This document shows, piece after piece, positions 1 through 7,605 of a stretch of 19,393 nucleotides of DNA. How positions within the stretch are numbered: position 1 is the first letter of the stretch; each line of letters begins with the position of its first letter. Position numbers and translations under genes: made by a program. The notes beneath the pieces were generated by a model. The model worked only from the letters and a program-made list of their open reading frames with translations. It did no database searches and was not told the origin of the DNA. The stretch lies in the NCBI GenBank assembly GCA_031556275.1, contig JAVBTG010000004.1, positions 1 through 19,393 of the forward strand. Reading direction: 5' to 3'. This stretch comes from JAKPNF01 sp031556275 (GTDB lineage: Bacteria; Verrucomicrobiota; Verrucomicrobiia; Opitutales; JAKPNF01).

Positions 1-995
1 TTGTCGACGGCAAGATCATGGTCGTGTTCAGTAACGGTGACGCCGCGCAGACGCTGCGCGGCGTCACCCCCGTGGCAGACGGAAAATGGCACCACGTCGC
101 GCTCGTGCGCGCGGACGGGATGCTCGCCCTGTATGTCGACCACAAAAAAGAGGCGGCCCGAGCGTTCCACATTGGCCCGATTCAAAACGACGGCAACCTA
201 ATCATCGGGGCCGATCCGTTTTCCCAAAATTCCAATTTTACCGGACGCATCGATTTTGTAAAAATCGCGCGCTCGGCGCTCAGCGAGGGCGCCTTTCGCA
301 GGCCGCACGACGCGCAAGAAACCCTCCCCCGCCCGCCACCCGTGTCCGAGGGATTGCTGCTCGACTTGCGTGCCGAGGAACGCTTCGTCACGTCCGAAGG
401 CGTCGTCTATTGGCCCGATCTGGCGCCGCTGGGCGGCGGCAACGGCGCGGTGGCGTCATGGGCGAATCCGCCGAAGGCGGCGAATGACTCGATTGCCTTC
501 AACGGAAAGACGGGCATGCTCATCCCGCGCGCCGAGGATTTCGACGGCGAGGACAGAACATGGTTCGTCGTGTTCGAACCCCACGGCCGCGCCTCGAAAA
601 AGCAAGTGCTGCTCAGCGCCTCCTACGACGACCGCGGCGACGGCCAGCCGCAGGCGGATTTGTGGGGCAGCTTCGTGCAGAATAACACCGTCTATAGCTA
701 CGATCATTCCGCCGAGGGCGTCGCGGCGCAAACGCCCGCGGCCGGCATAGGCGGCCAAACGGTCCTGAGCGCGTGCCGCGAGGCGGGAACGCTGCGGCAG
801 TATGTGAACGGAAAATTCGCGGGCGAAGCGCCCGGGGCAACCTCCGAGCCTTTCTTCCACCAAAAAATCTCCGTCGGCGCGGCGGCGGACGGCGGCCACG
901 CCTTCAACGGCGGCATCCGGCGCATCCTTGTCTACAACCGCGCGCTTTCCGAGCAGGAGCGCCGGCAAGTCGAATCCTATCTGTTGAAAGACTGA
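1..995 (+). CDS. LamG/concanavalin-like domain protein, 3' end only (5' end outside window)
   Basis: The open frame (codons from position 3) is already open at the window edge, so about 330 C-terminal residues are visible and the true start lies upstream. Two LamG-type jelly-roll modules can be read. The first ends with 'GKWHHVALVR...LYVD' and 'GRIDFVKIARSALS'. The second spans roughly the last 220 residues and closes with 'GGIRRILVYNRALSEQERRQVESYLLKD', the usual end of a LamG_3-type domain. Such domains bind glycans or act as adhesion modules in secreted proteins and are often attached to a catalytic domain, for example a sialidase; here any catalytic part would be off the window. The next gene starts 12 bp after the stop, so the two are probably co-transcribed. 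The domain type is well supported; the whole-protein function is unknown. Confidence 0.75.
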   Translation, partial: VDGKIMVVFSNGDAAQTLRGVTPVADGKWHHVALVRADGMLALYVDHKKEAARAFHIGPIQNDGNLIIGADPFSQNSNFTGRIDFVKIARSALSEGAFRRPHDAQETLPRPPPVSEGLLLDLRAEERFVTSEGVVYWPDLAPLGGGNGAVASWANPPKAANDSIAFNGKTGMLIPRAEDFDGEDRTWFVVFEPHGRASKKQVLLSASYDDRGDGQPQADLWGSFVQNNTVYSYDHSAEGVAAQTPAAGIGGQTVLSACREAGTLRQYVNGKFAGEAPGATSEPFFHQKISVGAAADGGHAFNGGIRRILVYNRALSEQERRQVESYLLKD

Positions 996-1007
996 CAAAA
1001 AAACGCA

Positions 1008-2861
1008 ATGAGCCGAGTTTTTATCATATTTTCATTGTGCTGCGCGACCGGTTTTTGCGGGTTGACGGGGGCCGAGACGCCCGCCCCGCCCCGCGCCGCG
1101 GACCTGCAATCCCTGCGCGAAATGCGCGAGGCCGCGAAGTGGCGCAAGCGCGCGCTACTGTACAACAACGACGGCAACGACAACGTCCGCGGGGCCGTCA
1201 CGCCGGAAAAATTCATCGCCGCGCGCACCGCGTGGATGGCGGGCTCCCCCGTGTCCTCGATTTTTTACTGCACGGGCGTCTTCGACCGCTACACCCACAA
1301 GTCCTCGGGCTCGAGCCTGCTGGCGAATCTGGAGCAGTACAAGGGGAGAAACATCGACCCGCTGTGGGCGCACCAGCTGATACGGCAGGGCAAGGACACG
1401 CTGGACTTGATGGTGCAATTCGGCAAACAAAACAACATCGAGGTGTTTTGGTCGATGCGCATGAACGACAACCACGACGGCTACGCCAACCGCTGGGACG
1501 ACTCCCTGATGTCCGACTGGAAACGCATGCATCCGGAATACCTGATGGGAAAGCCGGGCGAGCGCTGGAAAGTGGGCGACGTCAACGTGTGGTCGTCGCT
1601 GGACTACGCCAACGCGCCGGTGCGCCAAAAGGCGCTCGACATCCTGACGGACGTCTGCGCCAACAAGGACATCGACGGCGTCGAGCTGGATTTCCTGCGC
1701 AGCCCGCCCTATTTTCGCGAATCGCTGGAGAACAAACACGCCACGCCACAGAACATCGCCCTCATGGACGCGTTTGTACGCGACGTGCGGCGGATGACCG
1801 AGGAGATGGGCCTGCGGCGCGGCCGCCCCATCCTCGTGGCGGTGCGCGTCTACGATCTTCCGTCCGCCTCGCGCGCGGTGGGTCTGGATTGGGAAAAATG
1901 GGCGAAGGAGGGCTGGATAGACCTCTTGATCGTCGGCGGGATGGTGCAGTTCGCCCCGTGGGAGATCGCCGTCAAGACCGCGCACGCGCACGGGATCCCC
2001 TGCTACCCCTGCGTCGGCGACCATCGCGCGACGGCCCTGTGGAGCGGCGACATGCGGCGCTTTCGCGGCGACTGTCTGGCCGCATGGCAGTCCGGGGCCG
2101 ACGGCCTGTATTTGTTCAACGACTGGATACGCGCCGACAAAAGCCTTTCGCACGCGGAGATGGCGGCCCCGGACGCGCTCGCGAAAAACCCGCACACCTA
2201 CCAGTTTTTCGGGGGAAACCTGTTCAACCTCTCGTTCGTTCCCGATTGGAAAACCTACCTCATGGCGGTCGAGATCCTTCCGCAAAAAACCGTCTTTTTC
2301 GAAAAAGCCACCGTCTCGCTAAAATACCCCGACAGCGCCTATGTCATCCGCTACACGACCGACGGCAGCCCCGTCACCGCCGCCTCGCCCGCCTACGAAA
2401 AAACCTTTGCGATCGAACGCTCGACGCTCGTGCGGGCGAAGGGGTTTTCGTCCGACGGCGGCATGGACACCGCGGAGACTTTCCGCCAATACCAGCGCAG
2501 GGATAGCGTCCATTTCGACCCCGAACCTTTGCCGCTGCGCGTGTTCGGCATGCCGCTCGGCATGGGAAAAACAACCTTGCTGACCATCGGCACCCCTCCA
2601 AAAGAAGGCAACGTCGGCATCCTCGTCGGCGCCAGCGACGTGGACGCGCAGGAAGAAGTCTCCGTCTACGTCAACGACCACGGCCCCTTCATGCTGCCCG
2701 CATCCATCGTCGATCCCGGCGCCCAGATAAAAACGGCGGAATTGAAAGTGCCCGCGGCGGCGTTGCGCGCGGGCGAAAACAAGCTGACGTTCATCTTTGA
2801 GGACAACCTGAACTCCTCCACCTCCGGCTTCCACATCGAACGCGTCGAACTGGCGCCATAG
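1008..2861 (+). CDS. Secreted glycoside-hydrolase-like TIM-barrel protein with C-terminal beta domains
   Basis: The 617-residue product starts with a signal peptide (hydrophobic residues 4-20, likely cleavage near residue 22). Residues about 45-400 look like a (beta/alpha)8 barrel of the family-10-like/putative glycosyl hydrolase type: 'VFWSMRMND' near 147-154, 'DGVELDFLR' at 223-231 with acidic E226 and D228 at a strand end, and 'WIDLLIVGGMVQ' near 303-314. Residues about 425-495 resemble the chitobiase/hexosaminidase C-terminal or Fn3-associated module ('YTTDGSPVTAASPAYEKTF'). The last 115 residues look like a further beta-sandwich. It lies 12 bp behind the LamG gene without a Shine-Dalgarno site, so translation may be coupled. 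The substrate is unknown; location beside a lyase/transporter pair suggests a glycan feeding that pathway. Its stop lies one base from the stop of the converging MFS gene. Confidence 0.65.
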   Translation: MSRVFIIFSLCCATGFCGLTGAETPAPPRAADLQSLREMREAAKWRKRALLYNNDGNDNVRGAVTPEKFIAARTAWMAGSPVSSIFYCTGVFDRYTHKSSGSSLLANLEQYKGRNIDPLWAHQLIRQGKDTLDLMVQFGKQNNIEVFWSMRMNDNHDGYANRWDDSLMSDWKRMHPEYLMGKPGERWKVGDVNVWSSLDYANAPVRQKALDILTDVCANKDIDGVELDFLRSPPYFRESLENKHATPQNIALMDAFVRDVRRMTEEMGLRRGRPILVAVRVYDLPSASRAVGLDWEKWAKEGWIDLLIVGGMVQFAPWEIAVKTAHAHGIPCYPCVGDHRATALWSGDMRRFRGDCLAAWQSGADGLYLFNDWIRADKSLSHAEMAAPDALAKNPHTYQFFGGNLFNLSFVPDWKTYLMAVEILPQKTVFFEKATVSLKYPDSAYVIRYTTDGSPVTAASPAYEKTFAIERSTLVRAKGFSSDGGMDTAETFRQYQRRDSVHFDPEPLPLRVFGMPLGMGKTTLLTIGTPPKEGNVGILVGASDVDAQEEVSVYVNDHGPFMLPASIVDPGAQIKTAELKVPAAALRAGENKLTFIFEDNLNSSTSGFHIERVELAP

Positions 2862-2862
2862 C

Positions 2863-4125
2863 CTAACGCCCCATCAACTCGTCCGTCATGTTGATCGTCT
2901 TGGGGCGCAGCACGGTCAGTTGCAGGATAATGACCGGCAACACGATCGCGGCCATCACCGCAAAGACGGTGTTCGTGTACCCGGCGTCCATGGCCTTGCC
3001 CAATTCGGAGGTGATGAGCGCGCCCGCCACCATCCCCGTCATGTTGAGCAGCCCGTAGGCCGTGGCGCGGTAGCGCGAGGGCACAAACTGGCAGAGAATG
3101 GGCATGTTGCCCGCGTCCAGCACGCCCAAGCTCAGGCCTATCGCCAGCGCGCCGCCGAGCACCCAGAAAAGCCCGTCGCCATAGCCTATGGCGAAGAGCG
3201 AGGGCATCATGCATCCCAGCGCGATCGCGCTGAGATAAATGCGGCCCTTGAGGTTTCGCTGCACCCAGCGGTCAGAGCAAAACCCACCGATGAGCACGCC
3301 GACAAGGGAGGCCGCGGAGAACGACACCGTGGCCAACGGCCCCGCGCGGCTCATGTCCATCTGCAATGTCTCGCTGAAAAGGGTGGGCAGCCAGTTTTTG
3401 GTGGCCCACGTCGGAATGGCGGGGGCCGAAAAGTAATAGAGGATCACCCAAAACGAGACGTTGCTGAACAAGACCGCCAACCCCTTGAGGGCGAATCCCG
3501 CCGACGCCAAGACACTGTGCCTAGCGGATGCTTCCGCCGCGTACGTCTTTTTCTCCCGCAGCAGGGCGATCAGCAGCAGGCTGTAGAGGATACCCACCAT
3601 CCCGCATGCGTAAAAGGTGAACTGCCAGCTAGAGACGGCGGCCAACGGCGCGCCGAAGCCCCCCAAGGCCTGTCCTAGGCAAATGCCGGAGGAATGCACG
3701 CCGATGGCGAACGCGCGGGTTTTCCCCTGGTGGTAATCCGCGATCAGCGAGAGGGCCGCCGGGATGTAAAACGCCTCGCTCACGCCCATGACCGCGCGCA
3801 ACATGTACAGCTGGTCGAAATTCTGCGCGTAGCTCATCAAAAAGGTGACACCCGACCACACGAACAGGCTGCCCACGATGAGCCATTTTCGGTTGAGCCG
3901 GTCGGCGATCATCCCCGCGAACGGGCTCATGAACGCGTAGATCCACAAAAAGATGGCCATGAGCCTGCCGAAATTCGTGGCGGAGACCAGATCCGCGATG
4001 TCACCCTCCATAAAGGGCCGCATGGTCGAGAGCATCTGGCGGTCCAGATAATTGAGCAGCCCGACAAACCACAGCATGGCCACGACCATCCAAGGGTAGG
4101 ATTTATGTCGGGTCAGGAAATTCAT
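2863..4125 (-). CDS. MFS transporter, probable anion:cation symporter (ACS) type sugar-acid permease
   Basis: This 420-residue protein has about 12 hydrophobic segments and the layout of a major facilitator protein. The first helix carries 'LLNYLDRQMLSTMRPFM', typical of ACS-family carriers (hexuronate, galactonate, sialate and similar organic anions). The loop after helix 2 has the MFS signature in the form 'GMIADRLNRKWLIVGS', and 'RAVMGVSEAFYIPAALSLIADY' fits helix 4. It acts in the inner membrane, probably as a proton symporter. It lies 65 bp downstream of the lyase-like gene on the same strand, so the pair probably forms an operon and the substrate is probably the lyase substrate, for example N-acetylneuraminate. 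The substrate is inferred from context only. The gene ends one base from the convergent hydrolase gene. Confidence 0.8.
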   Translation of the reverse strand: MNFLTRHKSYPWMVVAMLWFVGLLNYLDRQMLSTMRPFMEGDIADLVSATNFGRLMAIFLWIYAFMSPFAGMIADRLNRKWLIVGSLFVWSGVTFLMSYAQNFDQLYMLRAVMGVSEAFYIPAALSLIADYHQGKTRAFAIGVHSSGICLGQALGGFGAPLAAVSSWQFTFYACGMVGILYSLLLIALLREKKTYAAEASARHSVLASAGFALKGLAVLFSNVSFWVILYYFSAPAIPTWATKNWLPTLFSETLQMDMSRAGPLATVSFSAASLVGVLIGGFCSDRWVQRNLKGRIYLSAIALGCMMPSLFAIGYGDGLFWVLGGALAIGLSLGVLDAGNMPILCQFVPSRYRATAYGLLNMTGMVAGALITSELGKAMDAGYTNTVFAVMAAIVLPVIILQLTVLRPKTINMTDELMGR

Positions 4126-4190
4126 TGGTCAAAATCGGCTAAGCATCTGCGCGCATTATGCCGTTTTTTCGTCTCATGCACAGCGCAATA

Positions 4191-5138
4191 TCACCCCAGC
4201 GCCTCCATGATCGCCGCCCATTCAGACCGGGCGAACGCCTGCTGCGCGGCGCTCAGCGGCATCAGCGGGGTTCTGGAATCGCCGCAGTCAAAGCCGGAGA
4301 GCTTCATCAGATATTTTTGCCCGGCAAAGGGCGGCAGCGCGTCGATCAGCGCGATCATGCGGTCGACCAACCCCTGGAGCCGTTCGGCCTCGCGGACATC
4401 GCCCTGGTCAAAGGCCGCGCGCAGGCGCCGGAAAATGACGGCGGCATAATTGTAGGTGCTGCCGACAAAATCGAAACACCCGTGCCGCAGGGCGTCCAGA
4501 AAATGCTCGTCGCGGCCGAACAGGAAACTCAGGCGGCCCGCGTAGGCGGTCCTCACGCGCGCAAGCTCGCCGAAGTCGTTGTGGGTGTATTTGACGCCGG
4601 CGAAGGTGGGGATGCGCCCGTCCGCCTCCTCGAGGATGTCCTCCAAGCGCACGTCGCTGGGAATGCGCGAGGGAAAATGATAGTAATAAAAAGGCGTTTT
4701 AGGCGCGGCCCGCGCTATTTTTTCAAAAAACCCGACGAGAGAGCGCGCGCTTTCGGGGCGGAAAAAGGGCGGGGAAATGGCGGCGATGCCGTCCGCCGCG
4801 CTGGCCTGCGCGTGCGCGGCGAGGTCGGAGGCGTCGGCCACGCTGTTGTGCCCGACGTGGATGAGCACGGGCACGCGCCCGTCGACGGCGCCGATCACGC
4901 GCTCGGCCAGCATCTTGCGCTCGCCCGTGCACAGCGAGAGGCCCTCCCCCGTGCTACCGCACGCGAAAACGCCCTCGATCCCCCGTTCGATCAAAAAGTC
5001 CATCTGGGCGGGCACACGGTCAAACAACACGTTCCCCTGCCCGTCCATGGGGGTGTAGACGGCCGCCACAAGCCCGTGGGGGATGCGACGGAGGGGGGAA
5101 GATGGGGATGGCTTCGCAAAGACGTCGGGGCGGCTCAT
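4191..5138 (-). CDS. nanA: N-acetylneuraminate lyase-like aldolase (DapA/NanA superfamily)
   Basis: The 315-residue product fits the class I aldolase family of NanA and DapA. Visible motifs are 'HGLVAAVYTPMDGQGNV' (21-37), the carboxylate-binding 'GSTGE' (61-65), 'TPFYYYHFP' (149-156) with the catalytic-tyrosine position near 153, 'GVKYT' with the Schiff-base lysine K183, and 'GSTYN' (226-230). GSTGE plus GSTYN, and the 'YYYH.P' and 'FLFG.DE' strings, are typical of sialate lyases, especially the animal NPL-like branch, rather than dihydrodipicolinate synthases. The expected reaction splits N-acetylneuraminate into N-acetylmannosamine and pyruvate in the cytoplasm. The first 18 residues form a short Pro/Ser-rich extension, so the real start could be slightly later. 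It leads an operon with the MFS gene and is divergent from a regulator. A related keto-acid aldolase is the main alternative. Confidence 0.75.
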   Translation of the reverse strand: MSRPDVFAKPSPSSPLRRIPHGLVAAVYTPMDGQGNVLFDRVPAQMDFLIERGIEGVFACGSTGEGLSLCTGERKMLAERVIGAVDGRVPVLIHVGHNSVADASDLAAHAQASAADGIAAISPPFFRPESARSLVGFFEKIARAAPKTPFYYYHFPSRIPSDVRLEDILEEADGRIPTFAGVKYTHNDFGELARVRTAYAGRLSFLFGRDEHFLDALRHGCFDFVGSTYNYAAVIFRRLRAAFDQGDVREAERLQGLVDRMIALIDALPPFAGQKYLMKLSGFDCGDSRTPLMPLSAAQQAFARSEWAAIMEALG

Positions 5139-5168
5139 GCATCAAACATCTTTCGTATCCCCCCGTGG

Positions 5169-5198
5169 CGCAAAAGATTTTCATTGGTAATATTTGCG
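5169..5198. promoter_or_regulatory. Imperfect inverted repeat between nanA-like gene and divergent regulator; candidate operator
   Basis: CGCAAA at 5169-5174 and TTTGCG at 5193-5198 are perfect inverted arms separated by 18 bp. The site lies in the 111-bp region between the divergent lyase and GntR/LacI-hybrid genes. Read on the - strand the left arm overlaps a weak -35-like TTGCGC for the lyase gene. Position and symmetry fit an operator for the neighbouring regulator, but the inner bases are largely asymmetric and only one copy is seen. Confidence 0.3.
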
Positions 5199-5214
5199 GA
5201 CCAGAACATACGGC

Positions 5215-5241
5215 TTTACAGCCGCGCCAAAACCGCATAAA
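5215..5241 (+). promoter_or_regulatory. Candidate promoter of the GntR/LacI-hybrid regulator
   Basis: A TTTACA hexamer (5215-5220) is followed after 15 bp by CATAAA (5236-5241). The ATG at 5250 begins 8 nt after the -10-like box, so a transcript from here would be leaderless or nearly so. The spacer is short and the match moderate, so this is a weak call. Confidence 0.3.
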
Positions 5242-5249
5242 CCCCTGGC

Positions 5250-6389
5250 ATGCACCCGTCCGCCGAAAAGAGCCATCTGTCGGTCGCGCGCCCCTCGCTC
5301 GTGCGCATGGCGGCGGACGCCCTGCGCCAGGCCATACAGGACAGGCGCTTTGCCCGGCGCCTGCCCGGCGAGCGCGAGCTGGTCGCGCTGTTAAAAGTGA
5401 GCCGCCCGACCGTGCGCTCCGCGCTCAAAATCCTGGAGTCGGAAAACCTGCTCGAGCGGCGGCCGCGCGCGGCGTGGAAACTCAAGGCCACATCAAAAAA
5501 GCGCGCGCGCACCCTAGACGGGGAAGTGGCCATCCTGTCCCCCTTTCCCCTCGAGACCGTCAACCAGCACGCCCCCTTCGTGCTGCATTGGCTCGACCCA
5601 ATCAAGGACGCGCTGGTCAAGATCGGCTACCGCCTGAGCTTTTACGGCAAACCGGCGTGCTACCAGCAGCAGTGCGAGCACGCGCTGGCGGAACTGACAA
5701 AGAGCCGCCGCGTGGCGTGCTGGCTGCTGTACAACTCGACCGCCCAGATGCAACGCTGGTTCCGCGACAACGGCATCCGCCACATTATTCTGGGAACCGC
5801 GTTCGAGGCGGGGTCCGGCCCGTCCATCGACTTCGAGCAGGCGGCGATCTGCCGCCACGCGGTCGCGCACCTGCGGAAAATGGGGCACCGCCACATCGGC
5901 CTGATCGCGAAGACGCCCTCGCTGGCGGGCGACGTCGAGAGTTTTGAGGCCTTCTGCCGGACATCCGTCGACGGCAAGGGGGAGGACAGCCCCATCGTCG
6001 AGCTGCACGACGGCAGTTTTGAGAAAATCCTGCACGCCGCGGACAAAATGATCGACCGCCGCCTGCGGCCCTCGGCGATTTTGACACTCGGCGTTCCGGA
6101 AACCGTCACCGCCTTCACGCGCATCCTGCAGCGGGGCCTTTCCATCCCCCGCGACATTTCCGTCATCGCGCGCGACTACCACCCGGTCCTCAATTACCTG
6201 ACGCCGTCGCTCTCCTACTACATGCGCAATCCGGACTTTTTCGCCAACCGCCTCTTTCTGCTGCTGCAACCCGTCTTGGCCCACGCCCCCGGCGACTACC
6301 AATCCAACGTGCGCCTGTACGCCGACCTGATCGAGGGAGCCAGCATCGCGCGGCAACCCGCCGCCAAAGACGAGACAAATTCGGCATAA
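5250..6389 (+). CDS. GntR-type winged-helix / LacI-type sensor hybrid transcriptional regulator
   Basis: The 379-residue product begins with a GntR-type winged helix (about residues 16-80): 'ADALRQAIQDRRFARRLPGERELVALLKVSRPTVRSALKILESENLLERR'. The rest (about 90-370) is a periplasmic-binding-protein-like sensor of LacI type, with 'HLRKMGHRHIGLIAKT', 'SAILTLGVPETVTAFTRILQRGLSIPRDISVIARDY' and a C-terminal 'LLLQPVLAHA..YQSNVRLYADLIEGAS'. This domain pairing is common among Verrucomicrobiota and relatives. It is divergent from the lyase gene and most likely controls the lyase-transporter operon in response to a sugar ligand. No Shine-Dalgarno site precedes the ATG. Repressor versus activator mode cannot be told from sequence. 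Confidence 0.85.
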   Translation: MHPSAEKSHLSVARPSLVRMAADALRQAIQDRRFARRLPGERELVALLKVSRPTVRSALKILESENLLERRPRAAWKLKATSKKRARTLDGEVAILSPFPLETVNQHAPFVLHWLDPIKDALVKIGYRLSFYGKPACYQQQCEHALAELTKSRRVACWLLYNSTAQMQRWFRDNGIRHIILGTAFEAGSGPSIDFEQAAICRHAVAHLRKMGHRHIGLIAKTPSLAGDVESFEAFCRTSVDGKGEDSPIVELHDGSFEKILHAADKMIDRRLRPSAILTLGVPETVTAFTRILQRGLSIPRDISVIARDYHPVLNYLTPSLSYYMRNPDFFANRLFLLLQPVLAHAPGDYQSNVRLYADLIEGASIARQPAAKDETNSA

Positions 6390-6398
6390 AAACGCCGC

Positions 6399-7508
6399 CT
6401 ACCGCTGCCGGATCACCACGCAATACGGCGCGGGCACGCTCACCGGCTCGCCCCACACCGTCAGCTTCCCCGTTACGGGATCGATGCGGTTCACCTGCAG
6501 CCGATTGTCGTCCACGCCCGCGACGATCAGCCAGCGCCCGTCGCGGCTAATGGCAAACGAACGCGGCATCTCGACGCCGGGCTTGATATTTTCCTTCCAC
6601 GTCAACGCCCCGTCCTCGCCCACCGCAAAAAGGCTTAAGAGATTGTGCCCGCGCACGGACACGTAGAGCCATTTCCCCGACGGATGCAGGGCGATTTCCG
6701 CCGTCCACCCGCCGCGCACATTCGGGTCAGGCAGCACAGAATGCGCCGCCAGCCACGTCAACGCCCCCGTATTCGCATCGCGCGCAAACACCGTGACATC
6801 CCGTCCCATTTCCGAATTGGCGTAGAGAAACCGTCCGTCGGCGCTCACCACCGCATGGCGCGGCCCGGTGCCCGCAGGCGTGATGCCGGCGGGCGGATCC
6901 GTCGGCGTCAGCGTGTGCGTTTCACTATCCAATCGAAAACTCCACACCCGATCGCTTCCCCGGTCGCACACATACACAAAACGCCCCGAGGCATCGGTGC
7001 ACACCCCGTGCGCGTAGGGCTGATTCTGCCACTGTTTGTCCGGCCCGCTGCCGGAAAACGTGGCCACCGCGCTCGCCGCCCGCAGCGACCCGTCGGGATT
7101 AATCGGGCAAACCGTCACGCTGCCGCCGCTGTAGTTCGCGCTAAAAAGATCCGTCGCCGTCGCCCACACATGGCAAGGCCCGCGCGAGTGCGTGGGCTGC
7201 CTGTTAATCTCCTCCAGCCCCCCGTCCGCCATAATGCGAAAGGCGGCCAACGTATTCTCCCGCCCGTTCGTGGCGTATAAAAATTTCCCATCGGGCGACA
7301 CCGCCAAAAACCCCGACTCCGCCACAGGAAAAACCAACCTCGCCGCGGAAAGTTTTCCCGAATCCGTGTCAAACGCGCAACTCCAAATCCCCTTCCCCTT
7401 CTCCCTCGTACTCGTCCCCACAAAAACCGTCGCCTCCCCCGCCTGCAACCAAACCGCCCCCACCAAAGCAAAAATCACGCCGCGCACAATATGCAATAAA
7501 TTTACCAT
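6399..7508 (-). CDS. Exported lactonase-type (PF10282-like) seven-bladed beta-propeller protein
   Basis: From the chosen ATG at 7508 the product has 369 residues and starts with a signal peptide ('MVNLLHIVRGVIFALVGAVWLQAGEA'). An ATG at 7550 would add 14 residues that spoil the signal peptide, so the later start is preferred. The mature part has repeated beta-propeller strings: 'GFLAVSPDGKFLYATN', 'YAHGVCTDASGRFVYVCDRGSDRV', 'GPRHAVVSADGRFLYANSE', 'EIALHPSGKWLYVSVRG' and 'PRSFAISRDGRWLIVAG'. This pattern is that of the 6-phosphogluconolactonase/muconate-cycloisomerase-like lactonase family. The export signal argues against a cytosolic pentose-phosphate role; a periplasmic sugar lactonase is more likely. 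It follows the SGNH esterase gene by about 100 bp on the same strand and converges with the regulator gene 9 bp away. Confidence 0.75.
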   Translation of the reverse strand: MVNLLHIVRGVIFALVGAVWLQAGEATVFVGTSTREKGKGIWSCAFDTDSGKLSAARLVFPVAESGFLAVSPDGKFLYATNGRENTLAAFRIMADGGLEEINRQPTHSRGPCHVWATATDLFSANYSGGSVTVCPINPDGSLRAASAVATFSGSGPDKQWQNQPYAHGVCTDASGRFVYVCDRGSDRVWSFRLDSETHTLTPTDPPAGITPAGTGPRHAVVSADGRFLYANSEMGRDVTVFARDANTGALTWLAAHSVLPDPNVRGGWTAEIALHPSGKWLYVSVRGHNLLSLFAVGEDGALTWKENIKPGVEMPRSFAISRDGRWLIVAGVDDNRLQVNRIDPVTGKLTVWGEPVSVPAPYCVVIRQR

Positions 7509-7605
7509 GACTAAATAACACGCAGGCGTTGCGCCCGTGTGTTTCCCCATCCTGCCAACCCCGTGAAATTTTTCAAGCCATCAAATGCGCGGCGACAAAC
7601 CGTCC

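Noticed and set aside
1155..2285. 376-codon open frame on the - strand opposite the hydrolase gene
   Set aside because: Antisense shadow of a GC-rich gene; no motif or signal sequence.
773..2506. 577-codon open frame on the + strand overlapping the LamG and hydrolase genes
   Set aside because: Arg/Pro-rich out-of-frame translation of two well-supported genes; no recognisable domain.
2561..2581. P-loop-like 'GMGKTT' in the hydrolase-like protein
   Set aside because: It lies in an exported beta-type C-terminal domain with no other NTPase motif, so it is a chance match.
4158..5240. 360-codon open frame on the + strand opposite the lyase gene
   Set aside because: The opposite strand has clear NanA-type motifs; this frame is low-complexity Arg/Ala/Gly sequence.
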